64,000 nucleotides of DNA from Ferrimonas kyonanensis DSM 18153. Its GTDB lineage: Bacteria > Pseudomonadota > Gammaproteobacteria > Enterobacterales > Shewanellaceae. A program made the translations under genes and the position numbers. Shown here in pieces: positions 46,942 through 56,062 of the stretch. Every line of letters starts with the position of its first letter. Within the stretch, counting starts at the first letter, position 1. The stretch spans positions 62,001-126,000 of the forward strand of contig NZ_AUDJ01000014.1 in the NCBI RefSeq assembly GCF_000425405.1, read 5' to 3'. The notes below the pieces were generated by a model. That model had not been told where the DNA came from. It searched no databases and was given only the letters and a program-made list of their open reading frames with translations.

Positions 46942-47586
46942 ATGAAGTATCAGGTCGTACCGGTGACTCCGTACCGGACCAACTGCATCCTGTTGTGGTG
47001 CACGACTACGCTGCAGGCTGCGGTCATCGATCCCGGCGGCAATCACAATGACATTGTGAAGGCGGCTGAAGCCAACGGCGTGACGGTGACTCAGGTATGG
47101 CTGACCCATGGCCACATCGACCACGCGGGAGAAGCCAGAGTGCTGGCGGATCGCCTCAAGGTGGCGGTGATTGGGCCGCACCGGGATGACCAGTTTCTGC
47201 TGGACGATCTGGAGCAGGAAGCGAGAACCTACGGATTTCCGGTGCACCCCAAGGTCGTGCCGGATCGCTATCTCAATGATGGCGATCAGCTGAGTGTGGG
47301 CCAACTGAGGTTTGAGGTTTTGCACACGCCGGGGCACACGCCAGGGCATGTGGTGTTTCATCAACCCGATGCCGGTCTGGTGTTTGTGGGGGACGTGATT
47401 TTTGCCAGTTCGGTTGGCCGCACCGACTTTGAGGGCGGCAACCAGGTGCAGCTGCTAACCTCCATCACCGACAAGTTGTGGCCTCTGGGCAATGAGACCG
47501 AGTTTGTCCCCGGGCACGGAGCAAACTCCACCATTGGCCGCGAACGCCGACTGAACCCCTATGTGGCGGACACAGTGCTGGGCTGA
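46942..47586 (+). CDS. YcbL-like metallo-beta-lactamase-fold hydrolase, copy 2
   Basis: 214 residues with the same architecture as the gene before it: HGHIDHAG, HTPGHTPGHVVFH, FVGDVIF and VPGHGANS, so all metal ligands are conserved. It starts MKYQVVPVTPYRTNC, matching copy 1 (MKYQIVPVTPFQQNC). The substitutions are spread evenly, so the duplication is old or the second copy came from a relative. Each copy has its own terminator. Functional division between them is unknown. Confidence 0.9.
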   Translation: MKYQVVPVTPYRTNCILLWCTTTLQAAVIDPGGNHNDIVKAAEANGVTVTQVWLTHGHIDHAGEARVLADRLKVAVIGPHRDDQFLLDDLEQEARTYGFPVHPKVVPDRYLNDGDQLSVGQLRFEVLHTPGHTPGHVVFHQPDAGLVFVGDVIFASSVGRTDFEGGNQVQLLTSITDKLWPLGNETEFVPGHGANSTIGRERRLNPYVADTVLG

Positions 47587-47604
47587 CGACAAGCCAGAGA
47601 TGAA

Positions 47605-47633
47605 AAAAAACCGGCCCTGAGGCCGGTTTTTTT
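47605..47633 (+). terminator. terminator after hydrolase copy 2
   Basis: AAAACCGGCC-CTGA-GGCCGGTTTT with T run. The arms are A/T flanked on both sides, so it may also serve the convergent small gene ending at 47632. Confidence 0.9.
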
Positions 47634-47787
47634 ATGAATATTGCTGCCAGAGTTTGGGCTGGCGTTCGGTATTGACCATGTCGTAGAGCACGTAGGCCAG
47701 AAATGGCAGGCCGGCGGTCAGCATGATCTTGGCGACCAGCAGGGCATTGGGGCTGTCGAACAGCACTGGGCTGATTAAATCGGTCAT
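47632..47787 (-). CDS. small membrane protein of unknown function (51 aa)
   Basis: 51 residues from the ATG at 47787, which follows a good Shine-Dalgarno (AGGAGACTGAC). An upstream ATG at 47829 would add 14 hydrophilic residues and ignore that signal. One transmembrane helix is evident (LLVAKIMLTAGLPFLAYVLY), followed by a short basic tail (DMVNTERQPKLWQQYS). I do not recognise the family. Its stop codon lies in the T run of the convergent terminator. The start signal and hydrophobic profile favour a real gene. Confidence 0.55.
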   Translation of the reverse strand: MTDLISPVLFDSPNALLVAKIMLTAGLPFLAYVLYDMVNTERQPKLWQQYS

Positions 47788-48028
47788 GTCAGTCTCCTGA
47801 GTCTCAGGGCTGGCGACTCTCGTGTCCATTGGGAGCGCGGAGCGTGGGCCGATCGATGCGTCGGCTGTGACCCCTTCAGGGGCGGGTAGCCGTGACGCGT
47901 TTCCTTGTCAGATCGGTCTGTTTCGATTCGGGAGGGAGTATGGCGTAGCCCAGGTGTTCAGGCAACGATTGAGGCAATTCAATGCACGAGTGATTCAGTT
48001 TGGGTTAAGGCCGCGGCGTCGGGGGCAC

Positions 48029-48053
48029 AAAAAAGGCCGGCAATGCCGGCCTT
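48029..48053 (-). terminator. terminator of mtrA-mtrB unit
   Basis: AAGGCCGGC-AAT-GCCGGCCTT with A residues on the left, giving a U run in minus-strand RNA, 18 bp after the MtrB stop. Confidence 0.9.
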
Positions 48054-48070
48054 AATCACTGTCGTTGTGG

Positions 48071-50026
48071 TTACAACTTGTAGTTGAACGACAACATCAC
48101 CATGTGGGCGTTGTAGTTGCTGTTGAGATCACCCAGGGTGATCAGATCGGCAACGGTATCGGCCTCAACCACGGCATAGTCGGCATCCTGGTAGCGCTCA
48201 TAGCGGTAATCCAGGCGCAGCGACATGCTGGTGCTGAGGGCGTAATCGCCATACAGGTTGAAGTTGTGGCTGGTGGCGTAGTAGTCGTCGTACTCGCTGA
48301 AGCCAGACACGGTATCGCTGTTGGAGTCGGCGTACACGTAGTCGCCACCCAGCACCAGCTTATCGGCCAGCAAGCCGGTGTAGCTGAAGCCCAGGCCGGC
48401 ATTGAGGAAGTCATCCTCGATGGTGGCTTCCCAGACCGCAGGGCCGGTCACGGACCCGCCTTGCTCTGAGGTGATCCACTGTTGGCCAACAAACAGGTGG
48501 GTAGAGAACCGCTCGGTGTGCTGGAACGCCAGAGTCACGTCATAGCCGTAGTCTTCCGCTTCGGTCAGGCCCACATCGGACTTGTCGTAGTCGTCCAACG
48601 CATAGTGACCGGTGAAGTCCACTGACAGCTTGTCCAGTGGCGTGTGGCTGACACGCAGTTCCACTTCGGAGCGGTCACGATCGGCCAGGTAGTAACGACG
48701 CATCAGGTCGTTATTGTTACCGGTTACGCTGTAGCTGGAGCCGTCGCGGCTGCTGAATTCGCCTTTCAGGGCGATGTCCCAGGCATCGAATGCGGTGACA
48801 CGGAAACGACCCCAGACGGCGTCATCGGTGGTGTCTTCGCGATCCTGGCCGGTGCGGGTCACTTCCTTGCGGTCGTAACCGGCATCGACACGGTAGCCTG
48901 AGGCGATGCGATAGCTGCCGTTGACCTTATAGGTGGTGCGTTCGGTGTCGTAAGCCACATACTCACTGGCATTGCCGGAGTTTGGATCCAGAGCGATCTG
49001 AGTGGTCAGGACGGTCGACTTGTTGTCGCGGTCGCTGTAATCAACGCTGGCACCCAGGCGCAACTTGTTGGTCACCAGGGAGGTCACCTTGAAGTTGGCG
49101 TCCAAAGTTTCCACCTTGCCGTCGAAGCCGGTGATGCCGTTGTTGATGGACAGAAGATCGTCGTCCTGGGTCATCTCTCCGGTAGAGAAACGACCGGCCA
49201 GGTGGGTACGACCGATGCTGTATTGACCGTTCAGTAGCACCTGGTGGGCTTCGTTGCTTGGCGCATCCTGATAGGCACCGGCAAAGCTGCCGAAGTTTAG
49301 GGCACCGACGTTGTTGTCGTACTTGGAGCCGATGTAGGCCAGGCTGGTGAACCAGCGCTCACCGTTCAGCTTAACGCCGGCTTTCCAGTTGTCGGTGCTG
49401 CTGTCGACAGGCTTGGCGATGTTGGTCGGTGTGCCACCATAGATGGAGGCTTTCTGGCGACCGGTTTTGTCTTCGCGCTTGAAGCTGGCAAAGGTTTGCC
49501 ACATCTCACCGCCGAAATCGAACGCCATGCCATAACGCTCGCGTTCGGTCTTCAGTTCGACGTCGGTCAGGTCACCCTTCACCAGGGTGTCGCCCACGGG
49601 CAGGTACTCGGTCTGGGCGTTGGCGTTATCCACCCACACCAGCTTGCCGTATTCCAGCGCCACGTTCCAGGTATCACCGTGTCCGGCGGACAGGGTGGCT
49701 TCGCCATTGTCCATACCCAGGTTGCGGGCTTCCAGTGAAGCCTGGTACCCGGACTCGGCCAGGTAGTGCAGGTCGGAGTTAACGGCGCCAACGGCACCGT
49801 CTTCGGCACCAAAGGTGTTGGCGGAGCGCTCGTTATTGCTCTCTACCATGCCGGCGGCGATGCCGACCGAACCCCGGGTACCGTACTCGACGGTACAGCG
49901 TTTACAGGCCCACTTGTCGGTGTTGACCTTGTCAGTGTTGGCTTCCTGCAGGCTGTACCCGCCGGCCATGGCAACACTGGAGACACCGGCCAGGGCCAGT
50001 GTGATCAGATTTAAACGAAATCTCAT
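48071..50026 (-). CDS. mtrB: MtrB/PioB-family decaheme-associated outer membrane beta-barrel
   Basis: 651 residues. It forms the outer membrane pore that sheathes an MtrA-type decaheme and positions an outer-surface cytochrome in extracellular electron transfer. The signal peptide ends near SVAMA. A CxxC pair (C41, C44 in WACKRCTVEYG) in the N-terminus is a hallmark of the family. The rest is amphipathic strands rich in aromatic and Asp/Asn residues, ending in MVMLSFNYKL, a barrel terminal strand. AAGGAGAGG precedes the ATG. It lies 11 bp after the MtrA-type gene and is the last gene of the unit. Confidence 0.93.
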   Translation of the reverse strand: MRFRLNLITLALAGVSSVAMAGGYSLQEANTDKVNTDKWACKRCTVEYGTRGSVGIAAGMVESNNERSANTFGAEDGAVGAVNSDLHYLAESGYQASLEARNLGMDNGEATLSAGHGDTWNVALEYGKLVWVDNANAQTEYLPVGDTLVKGDLTDVELKTERERYGMAFDFGGEMWQTFASFKREDKTGRQKASIYGGTPTNIAKPVDSSTDNWKAGVKLNGERWFTSLAYIGSKYDNNVGALNFGSFAGAYQDAPSNEAHQVLLNGQYSIGRTHLAGRFSTGEMTQDDDLLSINNGITGFDGKVETLDANFKVTSLVTNKLRLGASVDYSDRDNKSTVLTTQIALDPNSGNASEYVAYDTERTTYKVNGSYRIASGYRVDAGYDRKEVTRTGQDREDTTDDAVWGRFRVTAFDAWDIALKGEFSSRDGSSYSVTGNNNDLMRRYYLADRDRSEVELRVSHTPLDKLSVDFTGHYALDDYDKSDVGLTEAEDYGYDVTLAFQHTERFSTHLFVGQQWITSEQGGSVTGPAVWEATIEDDFLNAGLGFSYTGLLADKLVLGGDYVYADSNSDTVSGFSEYDDYYATSHNFNLYGDYALSTSMSLRLDYRYERYQDADYAVVEADTVADLITLGDLNSNYNAHMVMLSFNYKL

Positions 50027-50037
50027 GTTACCTCTCC

Positions 50038-50979
50038 TTAGTGCTGCAGCGCTTTGCCAGAGGGGTGATTAGACCCGTGAATCTGGCTGTGGCAGTTCAA
50101 ACAGCTCTGGCCGGCGGTGAAGACGCTGGGCTTGCCGTTGATGTTGTTGCCGCTGTGAGGATTGGTGTGACACTGCTGACACAGCTGAGGAGCACGGTTT
50201 GTCAGCATGCCTTCGTTCACACTGCCGTGGGGGTTATGACAGGCTGAGCAGTCTTCTGCAACCGGGGCGTGCTCCCACAGGAAAGGGCCGCGCTTCTCGG
50301 CGTGGCACTCGTAACAGGTGTCGTTGGTGGAAACCTGATTTAACGCCGCTTCGGACATGGAACCGTGAGGATTATGGCAATCGGTACAGGTCATGTCGGC
50401 CCACTTCAGTGGGTGCGAAGAGCGCTTGTTCATATCGGCCTTCTGGCGAGTATGACAGGCGGTACAGGCGTCGACTTCGGTCACCTTGTCGAGGATCGGA
50501 TCCTTTTCAACGTGGACCTGGTGACAGGAGGCACAAGCCACCTCTTCCAGGTTGTGGGTGCTGGAGTGCCAGGCCATGCGCTCGCCGTCTTGGTGGCAGG
50601 ACAGGCAGACGCTGTTTTGCTTGGCCGCCGGTACCGGGGCGTCGGCGCCAAACTGGATCATCGGCTCCTTGCCACCGCGGTTGTGCTTGCCCTGAGGGCC
50701 GTGACAGGCTTCGCACTGCAGGCCAGCCATGGGGCTCTTACTGCTGGTGCTTTGACCGTGAACACCCTGGAAGATGCCCATGACCTGCTCACTCTTGCGG
50801 TGACACATCAGGCAGCCATCGGCGCCTTTCTTGGAGTATTTGCCTTCGGCAAACTTGGTGTCCAGAATCTGCTCAACCTCGGCGTCGGGCATTTTGTCCC
50901 ATGGTGCGGCGGTGGCACCAAAGCCGGCAACCAGCGCAGCGCCGGCCAGCAGGGTGGTTAACCATTTCATCTGTTTCAT
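50038..50979 (-). CDS. mtrA: MtrA/DmsE-family periplasmic decaheme cytochrome c
   Basis: 313 residues with a signal peptide ([20 protein letters not shown]) and ten CxxCH heme sites: CLMCH, CEACH, CLSCH, CASCH, CTACH, CTDCH, CYECH, CSACH, CQQCH, CLNCH. The repeated NPHGS elements after several hemes are typical of MtrA and DmsE. It would carry electrons from periplasmic donors such as CymA through the MtrB barrel to surface cytochromes. MtrA of Shewanella has about 333 residues. An MtrA role rather than DmsE is suggested by the adjoining OmcA/MtrC genes and the absence of a DMSO reductase. Confidence 0.94.
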   Translation of the reverse strand: MKQMKWLTTLLAGAALVAGFGATAAPWDKMPDAEVEQILDTKFAEGKYSKKGADGCLMCHRKSEQVMGIFQGVHGQSTSSKSPMAGLQCEACHGPQGKHNRGGKEPMIQFGADAPVPAAKQNSVCLSCHQDGERMAWHSSTHNLEEVACASCHQVHVEKDPILDKVTEVDACTACHTRQKADMNKRSSHPLKWADMTCTDCHNPHGSMSEAALNQVSTNDTCYECHAEKRGPFLWEHAPVAEDCSACHNPHGSVNEGMLTNRAPQLCQQCHTNPHSGNNINGKPSVFTAGQSCLNCHSQIHGSNHPSGKALQH

Positions 50980-51034
50980 AAAGGATTCCTAACTCGGGTC
51001 CACAGAAGGGGAGGGCCAGGCCCTCCCCATCGGC

Positions 51035-53050
51035 TTAGAACTTCACGTTGCTGTGGTCAGCCACATCAGGGGCGTGACAAACAAAGCAGTTCTCTGCAGA
51101 AACAGCCAGCTGGGCATCGGCTTTGTCGACGTCGTACACGCCGTTACCGAAGGTACCGCCGGTCATGTGGTCGATGGCGCTTGGGTAGCTGTGGCAGCTG
51201 GCACAGGTGGCCGTGATTGGCGTTCCGTACAGGCCGTCAGCGTAAGGGTTGGCGCCGGCACCGGTGTTGATTGGGCCTTTCTTAGCAAAGGCATTCAGGT
51301 TGAAGCTGGTGTGACACTGGGTACAGTCGTTGATGATGTTCTTATCACCGTGTACCACGTGCAGCTTCTGTTCCCAGGCGCCGTTGTTGTTGAAGGCGTA
51401 GGTGCCGTCAGGGGTGTGACAGGTCACGCAGCCGTCCAGGCCAATCACCTTGCCCTCTTCGTCGTGGGCAACCTGTTCGGTCATCACGAATCCGGAGTGG
51501 TAGCCTTTGTGAATCTGCCAGTTGTCGTTGTGGCAGCCTTCACACTTGCTGAACTCCAGCGAGTCGGTGTGGCGCTTGGATGGGGTAAAGCCGGACTTGG
51601 TCACGAACGCCATGTTGGCTTTCATGCCGGTGTAGTTGTCGGTGTTGTCCGGGTCGGCAACATCGGCACAGGCGACAATGGCATTGCCCTTGGAGCAGGC
51701 AGCCAGGCCGACGAAGGAGAAGGCGGTGTCGGCATCGGTGCCTTCGGCGCCGTATGGCAGACCGGTAATTGGCAGGACAAAGCTACCATCGACGATGGTG
51801 GTGTTGTTGGCCAGTTCACCGTTGCTGACGGCATCCAGATGGCTGCCAGCGCCGTAGCTCAGAACCGGGTAGTTCGGGCCGAGGTTGGTCAGCACTTCGA
51901 TGCGCTTGATCTGAGGCAGTACCTGATCGGCGGCCAGCTTCTGACCATTGGCATCGGTGATGGACACGGTTACCGTGGTGGTGTCGGTGTCGGCGAAGTA
52001 GGCCATCTCGACATCGCTGCCCCACTGGCTGATCACCTCGGCGGCATCGTTCCACTCACCCAGGTGTGCGTCGATGGTGCCCTTAACCACGCCAGTGCCT
52101 TCGGCGGTGTGGCAAGAGGCACAACGGGAGCTGTCAGCCTGTTCCATGATGTGGTTGTTGTCGGCGTGACAGCTGGCACAGTTTTCTTTGGACGGAACCG
52201 CAGACCAGTTGCCCCACTCGGTGATCGCCAACTCTTCCGCTGGAGCGGAGGTTTCGTGACAGACGTTACAGCTGCTCAGCTCAGTCGGGTACTGAATGTG
52301 ACCATCGGCGTCTTCGGCGGCGGCCACTTTGTGCACATCGTGTACCAGTACCGCAAAGGAGCGGTTGGTGCGGCCGCCTTCGGCTTTCAGGCCATCGTGG
52401 CAGGTGGCACAGGTTTCGGGTTCAACGTAGCTGCCGTGGTGAATGCCATTGCCTTCACCGTGACAGGCGGCGCAGGAGTCGGTGGCGACGATATTACGAG
52501 TGTAATCGGCGGCCGCGCCTGCTGCGTTGTAATCAAAGGAGGCCTGACCGTTTGGCACTTCGGTGGTGCCGTCAATCAGGGTACCGGCCGGAGACACGAT
52601 GTTCAGTCGGCGGGTAAAATTCGGATCCAGCTGGGCTTTATCCAGGCTGGTAAAGGTTACGGTGTAGTAACCGTTTTTCTGATCCACGATCTCTGCGGCG
52701 CCGTTGCGGCTGTCATCGCCGGCAAACTGCCACTTGGTGGGGTCGCCAACAACCTGGTGTCCGGCGGGCAGCAACTGGGCCACATTGACCTTCAGCCCCT
52801 GCAAGCCGACAACCGCTTCATCGTCTTCGTTGGTGGCCAGTAGGGTAAATACCGGCAAGCCGTTGCTGAAGCTGGCGTCAGTAACTTTCAGGTTCAGTGT
52901 GGATACGGAAGTGGCGGGCTCGCCACCGGGACGGCCATCTTCGCCGGAGTTACCGTCGTTGCCATCATCGCCGCCACAGGCGGTCAGCGCAGCACTCACT
53001 ACCGCAGCGGTAGCCAGCAGACGCCAGTTAGGTTTGTTCATCATCATCAT
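51035..53050 (-). CDS. OmcA/MtrC-family decaheme outer-surface cytochrome (second copy)
   Basis: 671-residue lipoprotein: four consecutive ATGs, then a signal with lipobox LTAC, then an Asp/Gly-rich linker (GGDDGNDGNSGEDGRPGG). It has ten CxxCH motifs in two groups of five: CAACH, CATCH, CNVCH, CASCH, CASCH and, after a beta-rich domain, CEGCH, CVTCH, CTQCH, CASCH, CFVCH. This is the OmcA/MtrC plan. It should sit on the cell surface and reduce Fe(III)/Mn(IV) oxides or soluble acceptors. AGGGAAAT precedes the start. Position next to the MtrA-type gene suggests it is the MtrC equivalent. Confidence 0.94.
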   Translation of the reverse strand: MMMMNKPNWRLLATAAVVSAALTACGGDDGNDGNSGEDGRPGGEPATSVSTLNLKVTDASFSNGLPVFTLLATNEDDEAVVGLQGLKVNVAQLLPAGHQVVGDPTKWQFAGDDSRNGAAEIVDQKNGYYTVTFTSLDKAQLDPNFTRRLNIVSPAGTLIDGTTEVPNGQASFDYNAAGAAADYTRNIVATDSCAACHGEGNGIHHGSYVEPETCATCHDGLKAEGGRTNRSFAVLVHDVHKVAAAEDADGHIQYPTELSSCNVCHETSAPAEELAITEWGNWSAVPSKENCASCHADNNHIMEQADSSRCASCHTAEGTGVVKGTIDAHLGEWNDAAEVISQWGSDVEMAYFADTDTTTVTVSITDANGQKLAADQVLPQIKRIEVLTNLGPNYPVLSYGAGSHLDAVSNGELANNTTIVDGSFVLPITGLPYGAEGTDADTAFSFVGLAACSKGNAIVACADVADPDNTDNYTGMKANMAFVTKSGFTPSKRHTDSLEFSKCEGCHNDNWQIHKGYHSGFVMTEQVAHDEEGKVIGLDGCVTCHTPDGTYAFNNNGAWEQKLHVVHGDKNIINDCTQCHTSFNLNAFAKKGPINTGAGANPYADGLYGTPITATCASCHSYPSAIDHMTGGTFGNGVYDVDKADAQLAVSAENCFVCHAPDVADHSNVKF

Positions 53051-53400
53051 CAATTTCCCTGCTTTTTTTTGGAGGGGGTTACGTAACGAAGTAACCACCT
53101 TGCCAATCAGTGCTTTAGTCTCGATTAAGATTCGCTAAAGCACTTCTACGAGGTAATTTATATCAACTTCCAGTGTCTATTACTGTGATGTGCATCAGTG
53201 ATTTACATTGCTTTACCCCAAAAGGGGTAAGGGACACATTTTCGTCTCCCTGCAATAACTTAGTTGTAAAAATTGCATTTGTGAACTGAATTCGCTGTCG
53301 GGGCTGAACCAGGCCTGAACCTGGCGGAAATGGCCATGGTTTTTGTTCGGAAATTTAAGAGGGGTTGGCGCGAAATATTCGAGTTTTATCGGGGAATAAA
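53051..53400. other. promoter interval between the two decaheme lipoprotein genes
   Basis: 350 bp without a gene between the second decaheme start and the terminator of the first. It contains an FNR/CRP-like dyad (53184-53199) and a GC-balanced stretch with no other structure I could identify. The presence of a terminator plus a dyad shows that the two cytochrome genes are probably separate transcripts. Confidence 0.6.
53184..53199. promoter_or_regulatory. FNR/CRP-like dyad before the mtrC-like gene
   Basis: TGTGATGTGCATCAGT contains TGAT-GTGC-ATCA, a perfect dyad that matches FNR's TTGAT-N4-ATCAA in 8 of 10 positions and CRP's consensus in 8 of 10. It is centred about 141 bp before the minus-strand start. 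In Shewanella, CRP controls mtr expression, which fits. Confidence 0.5.
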
Positions 53401-53424
53401 AAAAGCGGCCCGAAGGCCGCTTTT
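53401..53424 (-). terminator. terminator after first OmcA/MtrC-family gene
   Basis: AAAAGCGGCC-CGAA-GGCCGCTTTT, a perfect 10-bp stem 20 bp after the stop at 53445. It is bidirectional by symmetry. Confidence 0.92.
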
Positions 53425-53444
53425 ACACTGTGTTGTCATCGGTC

Positions 53445-55607
53445 TTAGTGACCGGTGCCCCAGTTGGCGTGAGCTTCCAGCAACTGGCTGTCGCTGTGAC
53501 AGGTTGCGCAGCTTTCGTTCACCTGAGCCGGGTATTGGCTGGCCGGTACACCAATGGTGTTGATGTCGCCGTCATGGTCGATAACGCCACCCATGCCCTC
53601 GATGTGGGCAACGGTGGAGGCACTGAGGCCATACGGAGGCATGTGGCAGCTTACGCAGGCCGCAGTCTGCGGGGAAACCACCAGTTGCTCATTGGTAGCG
53701 GGATCGAAACGCTGACCATCAGTGGTACCGAAGGCCACAGGCTGGGCATCGGTGGTGTTGGCGATGATGGACAGGGAGTAGCCGTTGTCACCGTGACAGG
53801 TGGCACAGTCGGTCTTCTTGAAGAAGTCGCCGATGTAGTGCTTGCTGTGCACAATGTACGCCAGGTTAGAGGAGCCAGTGCCCTTCTTATCCCGAGTACC
53901 GTTGTGGCAGCTGGCACAGCCGTCGATGTCGTTGGTGTAACGGTGAGTGATGGCGGTGGTGTGACAATCCTGACAGGCGCTCATCTCCGCGTGCTGAACA
54001 CGAGGGCTTTCGGCAACAGCGCTGCCGTCTTGAGCGAAGAAGTAGGTGTCGCTGACCAGGTAAGGGGCATCCTGACCGTCCAGGTTGCCTTCGCCGTCAA
54101 CCACGCAGTCGGCGCGCACACCTTTGCCTTCGAAGCAGACGTGCAGCTGGCTGCTCAGGGCGATGGTGGCACCGGCGTCAACCAGTTCCTTAACCTTGAA
54201 CGCACCGTCATTGATGACTGCCTGAATGCGACCGTCACTCAGCTGGGTAAAGTTGTCGAAGCCGACTTTCTGGTAGTTGACCAGGAAGTCATCGCCCAGC
54301 ACGCCGTTCAGAACGATGGCGCTGTTGAAGCCGCCGTACTTGTAGGGGCGAGGGTCAACTTGAGTCAGGGGTACCAGATCTTCGCCGTCCAGAATCTTGA
54401 AGGTGGTGGTGATGGATAGGCTGTCGGCAGCGACGGTCATCTCATCGAAGACCACATTCAGAGTGGTGGAACGAGCGCTGTCGTTCTGGGTGTAGTGACC
54501 GGCTTCGGCACCGCGGGCACCGTCGGCATTGTGGCAGGACACACAGTTGGTGTATTCCGGCTTAATCGCTTCGCCGCCCCAGTGCCAGCTTGGTACGCCG
54601 TAGGCGCTGTTGTGGCAATTCAGGCAGGTGGCGCTGTCCTTGTCGGCTTTCCAGTGGTCAGCCAGAGGCAGAGCCTCGTCGGCCTGGTGACAGGTCTGAC
54701 AGTTGGAGGCGTTCTGAGGGTAGATACCGTCGTCGGCAAAGAAGGAGTGGCTGTGAATGTCGTGAGCCATGCCCTTGATGGAGCCATCAAACACCATGGT
54801 GCCGGTGACATTGCCATCGGCGTCTTCAATGTCTTTGTTGTAGCTGTTGTAATCGGCGTGACAGAAAGTACAGGACTCCAGAGTCACGTGTTTGCCGCCG
54901 TGCATGGACAGGGCGCCATCATGGCCCGGACGGTGACAGCTTTGACAGGTGGTGTCGGCAATCAGCTCTTTCGGACGCGGCTGGGCCGTATCGGAAGAGG
55001 GCTGCCAGTAGTAGAAGCTGTTTTCGACCAGAGTGGCACCGGCGGCACCGGTCGCTTTCACGCCCAGGTAAATGCCGTTGGTGGCGTCGGCCTGGTAACC
55101 GTAGTCATAGCCCAGAGTATCGATGGCCATGTTCAGGGTCAGGCTGTAGGTGCCGTCCTGGTTGTCGGTCAGACAGTCTTCACAGCTGCTGCCCTTAAAG
55201 TAGGAGGAACCGGTGAAGTGGCCGTCGCCTTTGTCTTTGTTGAAGTAGCTCAACCAGATATCGCGAGGCTCACCCTCGATATCTGTGGTACCCACTTCAT
55301 CTTCATTACCCAAGCGGCCGAAGGAGACCGCACCGATGTCGGCGTTGGTCAGGCCATAAACCGCAACGCCATTGGCGTTGGCCAGGCTGAAGTTCAGTGT
55401 CAGGAACCCATCTTCGCTGACGGAAGCGGAGTTGACCGTGGCTTGCACAGAGGTGGCCTGGCCGATGGCGATGCCAACGGGACCGGGCTTGCCATCTTCA
55501 CCGTCGGAGCCATCAGATCCGTCGGAACCACAGCCAGCCAGGGCGAAAGCCCCGATTCCGGCAAACGCCATTGCGCGCCATAAGGCAGATTGTTTCATCA
55601 TCATCAT
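53445..55607 (-). CDS. OmcA/MtrC-family decaheme outer-surface cytochrome (first copy)
   Basis: 720-residue lipoprotein starting at the first of four consecutive ATGs, after AGGGAAAT. The lipobox is LAGC and is followed by a collagen-like GSDGSDGSDGEDGKPGPVG linker. Ten CxxCH sites in two groups of five: CQSCH, CTFCH, CQTCH, CLNCH, CVSCH, then CQDCH, CASCH, CATCH, CVSCH, CATCH. An extra CxxC without histidine (SSCEDCLTD) lies before the first heme and could form a disulfide. It should be a surface-exposed terminal reductase, OmcA-like by position upstream of the MtrC-like gene. It has its own terminator and promoter region. Confidence 0.94.
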   Translation of the reverse strand: MMMMKQSALWRAMAFAGIGAFALAGCGSDGSDGSDGEDGKPGPVGIAIGQATSVQATVNSASVSEDGFLTLNFSLANANGVAVYGLTNADIGAVSFGRLGNEDEVGTTDIEGEPRDIWLSYFNKDKGDGHFTGSSYFKGSSCEDCLTDNQDGTYSLTLNMAIDTLGYDYGYQADATNGIYLGVKATGAAGATLVENSFYYWQPSSDTAQPRPKELIADTTCQSCHRPGHDGALSMHGGKHVTLESCTFCHADYNSYNKDIEDADGNVTGTMVFDGSIKGMAHDIHSHSFFADDGIYPQNASNCQTCHQADEALPLADHWKADKDSATCLNCHNSAYGVPSWHWGGEAIKPEYTNCVSCHNADGARGAEAGHYTQNDSARSTTLNVVFDEMTVAADSLSITTTFKILDGEDLVPLTQVDPRPYKYGGFNSAIVLNGVLGDDFLVNYQKVGFDNFTQLSDGRIQAVINDGAFKVKELVDAGATIALSSQLHVCFEGKGVRADCVVDGEGNLDGQDAPYLVSDTYFFAQDGSAVAESPRVQHAEMSACQDCHTTAITHRYTNDIDGCASCHNGTRDKKGTGSSNLAYIVHSKHYIGDFFKKTDCATCHGDNGYSLSIIANTTDAQPVAFGTTDGQRFDPATNEQLVVSPQTAACVSCHMPPYGLSASTVAHIEGMGGVIDHDGDINTIGVPASQYPAQVNESCATCHSDSQLLEAHANWGTGH

Positions 55608-55710
55608 TACTATTTCCCTGCAATGTATTAAGGGTTGGCTATGCAAATATCTCTTTTGAGGTATGCACTTCCAACATCAGAAAGATAACTCAGAGTCGAA
55701 TGAATGCAAC

Positions 55711-55724
55711 GTGATCCAACTCAA
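55711..55724 (-). promoter_or_regulatory. FNR-like site before omcA-like gene
   Basis: On the minus strand TTGAGTTGGATCAC matches TTGAT-N4-ATCAA in 8 of 10 positions. It lies about 104-117 bp before the omcA-like start. The match is moderate; binding is inferred. Confidence 0.45.
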
Positions 55725-55955
55725 CATTCCCATATGAATAATCAAATATTCGACCTGTATCGGCCTTCTGGTTCAGTTTCGTACGAAATCTGTTAAGCAA
55801 CTGTAGTTCATCAGCAACATTCTGGTGGCTAACTGCTGATTTTTAATAGGTAATGTATCTGTCGTTACGCACTTGAAAACCGTCATGAAATCGCCCTGAA
55901 AAAGGATGATCTGGATCGCAGTGTGCGTGCCAATTTTGACCAGCAGTCGAAGAAC

Positions 55956-55971
55956 TGTGACTTGTATCATC
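55956..55971 (+). promoter_or_regulatory. CRP/FNR-like site before cymA
   Basis: TGTGACTTGTATCATC has a perfect CRP left arm and a partial right arm (TCA), centred about 99 bp before the cymA start. The FNR match is 7 of 10. A moderate candidate. Confidence 0.35.
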
Positions 55972-56062
55972 ACCTTCCAATTATGTGACAAGTAAAATTT
56001 GGAATTGAGAATTTGTGGCTCCTAATTTATTGAGCCACTGCTTTATTTCATGAGGATGAGAG

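Larger units (their letters stand above)
55608..56062. other. divergent promoter region between omcA-like gene and cymA
   Basis: 455 bp, AT-rich, no gene; the 72-codon minus-strand frame at 55773-55991 has no family features. It carries two FNR/CRP-like dyads, one nearer each gene. This fits independent anaerobic control of surface cytochrome and quinol dehydrogenase. Confidence 0.6.

Noticed and set aside
51053-52843. 596-codon plus-strand open frame over the mtrC-like gene
   Set aside because: Antisense shadow; composition (Val/Gly-rich) mirrors the reverse complement of heme cytochrome codons.
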